Below are positions 20,917 to 27,596 of a DNA stretch of 27,596 nt, piece by piece. A model generated the notes under the pieces. It saw only the letters and a program-made list of their open reading frames with translations. It was not told the DNA's origin and did not search any database. Every line of letters starts with the position of its first letter. Position 1 is the first letter of the stretch. The position numbers and the translations under genes are program-made. Source of the DNA: Gnetum montanum (Eukaryota; Streptophyta; Gnetopsida; Gnetales; Gnetaceae); contig MNCI01036469.1 of the NCBI GenBank assembly GCA_015680685.1, forward strand, positions 871,389 through 898,984, read 5' to 3'.

Positions 20917-21344
20917 AGTTTGATGAGGTGATACCAACACAAGAATGATTGATGGGAAAAGTACTTGGATATGTTTAAGTAAACATCTAGCTTGTAGGAT
21001 TGCTTGATATATTTATGATACCTATCCCTTTCATCCATGTTGCAAAGATGTTGCATCTCATCGACTCCTTGAATGAGAAGGTCCATCCCTACATAATGCC
21101 AATCTAAGGTCTTAGTAGATCATGTATGAAAAACAAATATATTTATAAGGCTTTTTGATGTTTACAATATGAGTAAAAGTAAAGAAAGGTAGTAAATAAA
21201 CATGCAAATGAACTTAGGCCTCATGCATAGGCTATGTGCATAAAGAGTAAAACAAAAAATGCATGATAGAATATAATAAATTGAATAGAAAGGTTAGGCT
21301 ATATGGCTATCAGTATATCTAGCATACGATGGAAAATTTTAAGA
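20917..21344. other. Spacer between plus-strand gene and H protease
   Basis: No gene is seen. The two neighbours converge on this spacer. It is AT-rich and T-rich on the minus strand, and holds one 29-bp-type repeat unit at 21101-21126. A donor-like AA|GTGAAG lies on the minus strand near 21345, just after the last protease-linked codons. Confidence 0.4.
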
Positions 21345-22195
21345 TGAACTTCACTTGTGTAAATTCTTCCTAATCTTTGTGAGGTTAGGGAATGAGTAAG
21401 GCTTACTCTACATAACCTTATATTCACCATCCCCCTCACTTATGATGTTAAAAGGAAGTTCTTCTCATAACACATCCCATTACTTATCATTGTCATTAAT
21501 GGCTTTCTTGGCTTGTTGAATTTCATGGCTAGGAGCTTCTTCCTAAAGTTCCACTTTAGACCCTTGTTCTATGTTTATGTTGTTGACAGCTAGGGGAATC
21601 ATGTTATCACCATGAATGATGATTTCATCTCCCTCATAAGGAAGATGAATTTCTTGATGGATGGGTGAGGACATAGCTTGTAATTAAGCCAACCAAGGTC
21701 TTCCTAGGATAAGGTTGAATCCTAGTGTCTCCTCTACCACCTAGAAATTGGTAGTTGTGGGGAATTTCTCTCCTACCATAAAATCTAAGGAGATAGACCC
21801 CTTAACGACAACCCTTGTCCCATTGAAGGACTTAAGAGCTATAGTAGTTGTAGGTTTTATTTGCTCAATTAGGCCTAAGAGTTCAATGATGGTGCATGGA
21901 ATGATGTTAGTTACAACTCCATCATCAACATACACCTGATGTACTTTAAAATATCCTATGCATATGGCTATGAATAGAGGGTTGTAGTTACTTCACCATT
22001 TTTGGAATAAACCTTAATTTCACAATCCCAAAATGTTAAGGGTGTTGAATTCTCCTTCATTAGTGAGGGAGGAATCATCACGACATGGATAGCTTTCTCA
22101 TTAGTGGGGATGTCCTCACTAACGAGAATGGAAGTCAACATTTTAACTAATGCCTCATGATGTGTGGTGGAAGTCATGATCAAGTCATACAAGCT
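21345..22195 (-). pseudogene. Tat-lineage aspartic protease region of element H, broken
   Basis: The minus strand reads PSLMKENSTPLTF, then the active-site region YVDDGVVTNIIPCTIIELLG (codons for VDDG at 21918-21929), SFNGTRVVVKGSISLDFMVG and PTTTNF. After one stop come LGFNLILGRPWLA and MSSPIHQEIHLPYEGDEIII. This is the wording of Tat/Ogre proteases (V-D-x-G-S-x-N-I-x-P and YNLLLGRPW). The usual D-S/T-G is DDG. Coding similarity fades near 21345 and does not run directly into RT. The matching RT is at 3000-4168. Confidence 0.85.
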
Positions 22196-24985
22196 TAAAG
22201 TTTTATTTTTCTACTTGAGGGATTGCCTAACTTGGTCTATCACACTAAGAAATTTCTTGTCATTGGCCATGGTCTTGTCACTTGGGTTGTGCTTTACTTC
22301 CTCCATGGATCCCAAAATGTGAATTTTGACTTTAGGTTGTGGTTGTTGTGGCTTTGCTTCATTGTTTTGGTTATGAGCTTTGGTGTCCTCCTATGGATTA
22401 TTGGTTGGAGTGGATTGAGCAAAGGAGGTCATGGATATAGCTAAAATGGGAGTGAGCTTTAGTGGCCCCACTTCCTTTTTGCCTCCATCTATTTGTGACC
22501 CTTGTTGTTAGGCTTTTGCTTATGCTTATACCTTTATTTGGCTGAATTTTATTTGGTTGTCAACTATTGGTTTTGAGGAAGAGGTTGCGTTAGCCACCAT
22601 AAGAGGTCATTGTGCACTTTTTTGGACTATAGCTATTTGTGTTGTGTTTGGCTAGGACATCATGATGATAAAAGGTTCCCTTGGAGGCATTCATGATGGT
22701 ACTCTTATGAAAAATAGGGATCTTGAGCTATGGGAAGAAGCCCTCTCATTGTAGAGGGATACTTGAATCACAAATGGTTCTCTAATAGGTCTCTGGTCAT
22801 CATAAATGTTGAATGCTGAAATAACATAGGGGCAATCATTAGCATTCAACAGGTCTTTGTACATCTACATCGACTAGTTTTGTGGCTTAAGTTGATTGAA
22901 AGCATTTAAGATCATCTCCCCTCCTATCTATCATCCTATGTAGGTCATCCTTCATCACAAGGTAGAAATATGTATCATGACCTAGTAGTTGGTGATAATG
23001 GCAGAAACAAACTAGTTTGAAGTACCTAGGCAGTTGGGGATCATCCTTTGTTGCCCGAGTGGGCTCTTTGGCTATTTTGTATAACCACTCATATTCCTTT
23101 CAAGCAGCTTGATCATTTGTTTGTGTTGCATGCATCCACACTTTAATATTTGGCTTAGTAACTCGAATGGTTTCATAGGTAAGGTAGTGTACTTGGACCT
23201 ATACTTTCTTTTGAAGTTATATCTAGTTGTTGTCAATGTAGCAGGCCCAGAGGTTGATGGTTGGTTATTGCAGTCATTAGTAGGGGCCTTAGGTGGGTTG
23301 TCCCTTGGCCCCTAGCTTGTGGTTTTTGTTTCTTTATGCACAATTGCTATGGTTGTATTTTTTTGTTTGTTTTTCTCTTTGTCTCTCCATGTATGTTGAT
23401 TTTTATATGCTACATAGGCCAGATCATGACTAGCCTCCACAACATCCTCTATATTTTTAGTTTGCAAGAATGCTTGGTGAAGGCACCATAGATCAAGGTA
23501 GTAGAGTTTTGACTTAATAAAGTCATTCACTACCCCTTTGAATATGGTTAAAATATGGGCTTTAACTATGGGCTATGGTATTTTTTTGAGTAGTCCATTC
23601 CATCACTGGATGAACTATATGGATTTTAGGGACCCTTACTTGACCTTCATGAGTTGTTCAAGCATTGTGTCATGCATCAAGTTATACTTCAAGTGGTAGA
23701 CAAACTAGGATACTAAGTCCTCTAAAGAGGATACAGACCTTCTAGATAATGCACAATACCAACCAAGTGCTTTCCTAGTCAAAAAAATAGGGAAAATCCT
23801 CATGATGGTATGAGGCCATGGCTACAAGAGTAAGCATTCAGATCAAAAGGTAATAAGGTGAGCATTGGGATCACCTTCTCTATTATATTTGCCAAATTAG
23901 GAAATAGGGACACTAGGAGGAAGTATCAAGGATGGGACTACAAGACTTATGGAATCATCCTAGTAGAAATCCATAATCTTGACAATCTATGAGGTAGAGG
24001 CTTTAAGCATTTTCATCTCCTCCATCATGTCTTGAATCATTTGGAAGACTTGATGCAAGCCCTATTATGGCCCTGTTTTTCACATAGGGCTATGATGTTT
24101 GTTGTGAGGCTTGTGGCCTCACTATGGATTGTAGGATGGAAGAAATAGGTTGTTTCATGGTTGTAGCTTATGGACCAAACAAGGAAAAGGATGTTTGTGT
24201 CAGTACTTGAGGCACAAATAAGATAAATGGGGTGTGTAACCCCTAAGTTTCTTGGGGTCCCATGGTGGAACTCACATGGGTAGTTAATGGATTTGTGATG
24301 GTAAAAACCACCATTGATGGTTACACAAATTGAGGTTATGTGTCAAATGGCATAGATGTGTTATAGGTAGTTGGTTGTGACGTTGATTGAGTTTGATGTG
24401 CAACTATGACTAGTGTGGGCTCAACTGTGGTAGGATAGGAGGGAGTGGAAGATGGTAGCACCATACCCATGGAAAAAATAAAAGCATTAGTGGAATGTGT
24501 TGTGACCTTGGGGGATGTTTATTAGAAAAATCCTTCCAGGATATTTTTAGGCCTAGATTCCACCCTAAATTCATCCTCCTCCTCTTATTGTTCTTCTAAG
24601 TTATGCTTGTCATCTTCCTCTTCCATCATAATCAATTAAGCTAGGATGTTGACATAGACATCGGTTAGAGGTATTTGGTCATATGAGGAAGGTACATACT
24701 CTTTTCCATCTCGATGTATGAGCTCAAACTCCCTCTTTGCCTCTGCTTCCACATGTGGAATCATGAGGTCAGCCTACATTTTAGTGCAAATGTAGTGATA
24801 ACAGTCTTCATTTATGGAGGTAAATTTGGAACTTTTCCCTTTAGCCCCCAAAGATCACCTACATTAAACTATGATAGGATCTTTGGAGTCATAGACTCCC
24901 ATGGCTTGTTGAAGGGTGAGGGACAATCTAGAAGACTATTGGAAAGACATGGCTATAGTGTTGAGAATGGCTTAAAATAGGCTAT
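22196..24985 (-). pseudogene. Tat-lineage gag of element H, broken
   Basis: The minus strand has an N-terminal part with ADLMIPHVEAEAKREFELIH and YVPSSYDQIPLTDVYVNILA (about 24640-24780). A glutamate-rich stretch (24560-24640) follows, and low-similarity sequence fills about 23950-24540. The capsid-like domain at about 23320-23930 reads YNREGDPNAHL, PHTIMRIFPIFLTRKALGWY, SSLEDLV and FIKSKLYYLDLWCLHQAFLQ. Further down is WLYKIAKEPTRATKDDPQLP and a zinc-knuckle remnant CFCHYHQLLGHDTYFY (about 22960-23010), in which the last cysteine is tyrosine. Many stops. It continues toward the protease in the usual order. Confidence 0.8.
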
Positions 24986-25846
24986 AAATAATAAAATAAA
25001 AGTAAATTCCAAAAAATGGGATTCCAAAATTTTTAAATGAAACAAAAATAGCCAACAATGGAATACTTACTATAATTAGTAAGTGGGGAAGGTAAGGGGC
25101 ATACCCCTTTACCAGAAATGAAAAACTAGAAACATTGGTGTTAAGCCTCATCCAAGTTAATCTCCCAACTACCTTTATGCTAGGTATGGTAGATGGGAAA
25201 AAAAGGGGGGTGAGATTATGGGAATCTCACACCTTCTAATCCAACATTGATGGAAAGAAGGCTAAAAGCTAAAATGGAAAGTTGGGTTTTCCCAATGAAA
25301 CTTGGTCTTAGCAAGCTACCAATTTTCTCAGCTTGGAGAAAAGGAGGGAAAGCTAACTTTCAAGGGTTTGGTAGTTTTTTAAAAGGCTGCACCACCAACT
25401 TTGGAAGTTGAAATTGGTAAGGAAAAAAGGAAAGAGGAGAGATATCAATGCTAGCTTTGGACTATAAAATTCACAAAAAGTGTTGTGAAAAGTAAACACC
25501 CAACCACCTACAACTTCTACATTGCAGTTTTGGTCATAGGTGGGAAGGGGCAACATTGATCTTTTTGGATTTTTTGCTGCAAAAAATTAGAAAATAGCTT
25601 TCAAATTGCAATGTTGGGAATGAAACAAAAGTAGATTTGTTCATTAAGTCAATAACAAACCTCACCCATGTTGGCCTCCCAACTACCTCTATGCTAGGTA
25701 TGGAAAGGGGGAAAGAAAGGGGGGTGAGATTATGGGAATCTCACACCTCCTACCCCAATGTTGATGAGGGGGAGGGTTGAAAACCAAGGTGGAAAGTTGG
25801 TGTTTTTCCACTAAAACTAGTTTTAGCCAACTACCAATTTTCTTAG
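24986..25846. repeat. Two diverged direct copies with a conserved hairpin, upstream of H gag
   Basis: Copies at about 25143-25345 and 25655-25846 are offset by about 512 bases. Both contain CCTCA(T/C)CCA, CTCCCAACTACCT, ATGCTAGGTATGG, a G-rich tract and a perfect stem GTGAGATT-ATGGG-AATCTCAC (25210-25230 and 25724-25744). On the minus strand each shows a CCCCCCTTT block followed by a dyad, resembling the 190-bp array units in reverse orientation. This could be leader or LTR sequence of H, but no LTR end or primer site is clear. Copy C cuts it at 25847. Confidence 0.6.
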
Positions 25847-25870
25847 TGATGAGATGCGATTTGCACTAGG

Positions 25871-25980
25871 CCGCGATATCGCGTACGCGATATCACGGCT
25901 GCCGCGATATCGCATCCCATGCAATATCGCGTACACGATATCACGTCTTCTCCTGCGATATCGCGTACGCAATATCGCGT
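25871..25980 (+). promoter_or_regulatory. Palindrome cluster in U3 upstream of TATA box
   Basis: Seven GATATC or AATATC cores are joined by GCGTACGC-type spacers. At 25875-25894 they form a perfect 20-bp palindrome. The cluster ends about 15 bp before the TATA box. Copies A and B carry three and five cores at the same place. It could be a repeated activator or repressor site; no named factor can be assigned. Confidence 0.6.
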
Positions 25981-25994
25981 CCCGCTGCCATTTC

Positions 25995-26004
25995 TATAAA
26001 TAAG
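25995..26004 (+). promoter_or_regulatory. TATA box of LTR copy C
   Basis: TATAAATAAG follows the palindrome cluster. Its position is conserved in copies A and B (TATAAGTAAG in B). Transcription would start near 26030. Confidence 0.8.
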
Positions 26005-26250
26005 AGGCGGCACTCCCCTTATTTTCCCAATCCTAGCTAGTGTAGCGAAGCTCTGGCAGATTGATCACTCCAGAGTTAGAATTTTTCCCCATGTGCCCGC
26101 AGTAGAAGTCCTAGAGTGAACGGCTCTTTATTCGAGCAGCTTGTAACCTGAACCCAAGTTGTGTACGGCAATAAAGACGAACTTGTTTGGATAAACCTTG
26201 CAGCACGTGGTTTCATTTATTGCTTTATTTCCTGCTTTCCTAGTGCGTTC

Positions 26251-26580
26251 AAGTACGACTTGATTACGAGCGTCTACGGACGTGTACGGCTAGTCAAGGA
26301 ATCGGCTGCTTGACGCAATGCATGAGTACGACTCAATTACGAGCATTGGATGCTTGGTAACCCAGTAGCGTATTCCAGGATTCTGCGCTTGGTAACTCCC
26401 GGGTCTAATGTGTACGGCTAGTTGAGGAATCGGCTGCTCATTGCTAGGCTAGATCGTGTGATAAGTACGACTTAGTTACGAGCACCCACGGGTGTGTACG
26501 GCTGGCTAAGGAATCGGCTGCTTATCACACGTAGGCTAAATAGGTGCCTCAGTACGACCACTTCGAGCACTTGCGTTACG
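26251..26580 (+). repeat. Irregular repeated units inside LTR copy C
   Basis: GTACGACTT/C...TTACGAGC begins at 26253, 26326 and 26465, with a partial copy at 26552. TGTACGGCTAG...AAGGAATCGGCTGCT begins at 26283, 26410 and 26494. Spacing varies (73-139 bp). Copy B lacks most of this block and aligns only to the last partial unit, so the units were expanded in the copy C lineage or lost in B. Confidence 0.8.
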
Positions 26581-26949
26581 TGTGGCGATCCCAGTAACGA
26601 TTAGCGTTTGGTAAGCTGCAGTTGCATAGTTCAGGGTGTGTCCGGTAAGTGGGAACGGATGCTGACGCTAGTTAATTTAGACTTAGACCTTAGTTAGAGT
26701 TAGCTTAGTTTCTCAACCCTTTCTCCTGGTAGCATAGAAGATAAGCCGAAAATACCAAAAAAATCACATACCTCAGACTTGCTTAACCATACACCGTGAC
26801 ACATACAAGCAAGCCTGGGAAGACAACGAACGATTAACCCCAAGTGTTTCTTGTGGCGTTAAGGCATTTAGTCTGCGGAGTTCGACCGGATCGCGCGTGT
26901 ACGCTCGTATTCGTATGGTGGAGTGTAGGGGTACCTCGCCACTCATCAT

Positions 26950-26967
26950 TGGCGCCGTTGCCGGGGA
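26950..26967 (+). promoter_or_regulatory. Primer binding site, tRNA-Asp type
   Basis: TGGCGCCGTTGCCGGGGA begins two bases after the LTR end. From memory of plant tRNA-Asp(GTC), whose 3' end with CCA is ...CCCCGGCAACGGCGCCA, the match is complete. This primer is typical of Athila elements. Confidence 0.9.
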
Positions 26968-27095
26968 CTAAGTGTTTTTTCGCCAATTTAACATAAGGGA
27001 TATCACTCACATCGTTGTGAGCTTAAAACGAACCTTAGGGTTAATTAGTTAATCAAGAACAATAAATAAACAGTGAAATTAGCGCACCAATAAAA

Positions 27096-27596
27096 ATGAC
27101 TTCTTCTCATGAAATCAACTCACCTAAGGACAATACAGGAGAAAGTCAGCATCATACACATAACCGCAATCAACCATGTCCTCAACAATCTAAGGTCACA
27201 TATACTCATCCCGATGAGTATGTGCCAGATTTTACCTTTGTTTTCCATCAAGATGAGCAACTGTGGTGGAGAGACATGCAAGGTAACATCGTGTTACCCC
27301 CAGATCGAGCCGCTCCCAACATGCTTTTCCGTGCCTTGGTACAGATTGGCATGCATGAGCTATTCGCAGAATACGTTTTGGATGACCATGATACAAGGGA
27401 CTATCGACCCACAAACGCCCAACGTATTCGGGATGCAAGGCAGGAGAGCCAACATTCACTACTGAAGGGCAAGGTTCCCCACGTCATTAGTGAAATAGGA
27501 GATAAGGAACCCCTCACAACGGTTCTTAGAAAATGATGTTCCTCCTCCTCACTTTGGTGAAGAGGTTAGGCATCAGGGCCTTAGATCAACGATACA
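27096..27596 (+). CDS. Gag of copy C, N-terminal part, runs off the window
   Basis: An open frame of 146 codons starts at ATG 27096, 128 bases after the primer site, and ends in TGA at 27534-27536. Wording such as DEYVPDFTFVFHQDEQL, GNIVLPPDRAAPNML and DDHDTRDY matches gag of copy B. After the stop, similarity to copy B continues in the next frame (NDVPPPHFGEEV against B's NDAPPPNDGQEV). A small indel just before 27531 has therefore broken the frame, or the true gene needs a shift. The capsid domain and zinc knuckle lie outside the window. Confidence 0.8.

Larger units (their letters stand above)
25847..26948 (+). repeat. 5' LTR of Athila-type copy C (1102 bp)
   Basis: It starts TGATGAG (25847-25853) and ends CTCATCA (26942-26948), one base before the primer site. 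The U3 is only about 150 bp and packed with palindromes. A TATA box lies at 25995-26004 and an AATAAA at 26170-26175. The U5 carries repeated units and a 3' part shared with copy B. It drives transcription rightward into gag. The left flank CTTAG (25842-25846) should recur after the 3' LTR outside the window. CpG content is high compared with copy B, which suggests a younger insertion. Confidence 0.93.

Noticed and set aside
25871-25980. GATATC palindrome cluster as a CRISPR array
   Set aside because: Spacing is irregular, repeats are too short, it sits in a retrotransposon promoter, and the DNA is from a plant.
26950-26967. A tRNA gene because of the tRNA-Asp match
   Set aside because: Only the complement of the tRNA 3' end is present, directly after an LTR, so it is a primer binding site.
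27109-27465. Second plus-strand frame of 118 codons and a minus-strand one
   Set aside because: They overlap gag of copy C in other frames. Only the 27096 frame is conserved in copy B.

Overview
The window is plant repetitive DNA, specifically nested and heavily decayed LTR retrotransposons of the Ty3/gypsy superfamily. No ordinary host gene, tRNA gene, rRNA gene or CRISPR array is visible. The evidence for a plant is Athila-type and Tat-type polyproteins (the latter with two RNase H domains), a primer binding site complementary to the 3' end of plant tRNA-Asp, TATA-box LTRs with TG...CA ends, and CpG decay of the kind expected from cytosine methylation. Species cannot be named from the sequence.

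Layout. (1) Positions 1-324 are a partial minus-strand Athila-type LTR (copy A) whose body lies off the left edge. (2) From 325 to 25846 lies an older host sequence (called H). Its left part (about 730-4168, minus strand) is a Tat-lineage RT - RNase H - second RNase H - integrase. Its right part (about 21345-24985, minus strand) is the matching Tat-lineage gag and protease. Between them lie a tandem array with a period near 190 bp (4800-6931 and 16403-17650), a plus-strand broken gene with four exons (18093-20916), and AT-rich spacers. (3) Copy B, a complete minus-strand Athila-type element at 6932-16397, is inserted in the tandem array and flanked by the perfect 5-bp duplication CAAGG. It carries gag, protease, RT, RNase H and integrase, all broken. 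Its 3' LTR has lost 420 bp containing the promoter. (4) Copy C, a younger plus-strand element of the same family, begins at 25847 with a complete 1102-bp LTR, an intact tRNA-Asp primer site and an open gag start. It runs off the right edge.

Order of events inferred from nesting: H first, then B into its tandem array. A and C then cut H at each end in outward orientation; they look younger than B because their CpG-rich U3 and, in C, the primer site are undecayed. The least ordinary part is the 4.2-21.3 kb stretch that separates the Tat protease from its RT. It holds an unrecognised plus-strand gene whose three introns all preserve reading frame, and tandem repeats whose dyad stems vary in a compensatory way. 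It may be an enlarged pro-RT intron of Ogre type or an opposite-orientation insertion; the sequence alone does not decide.
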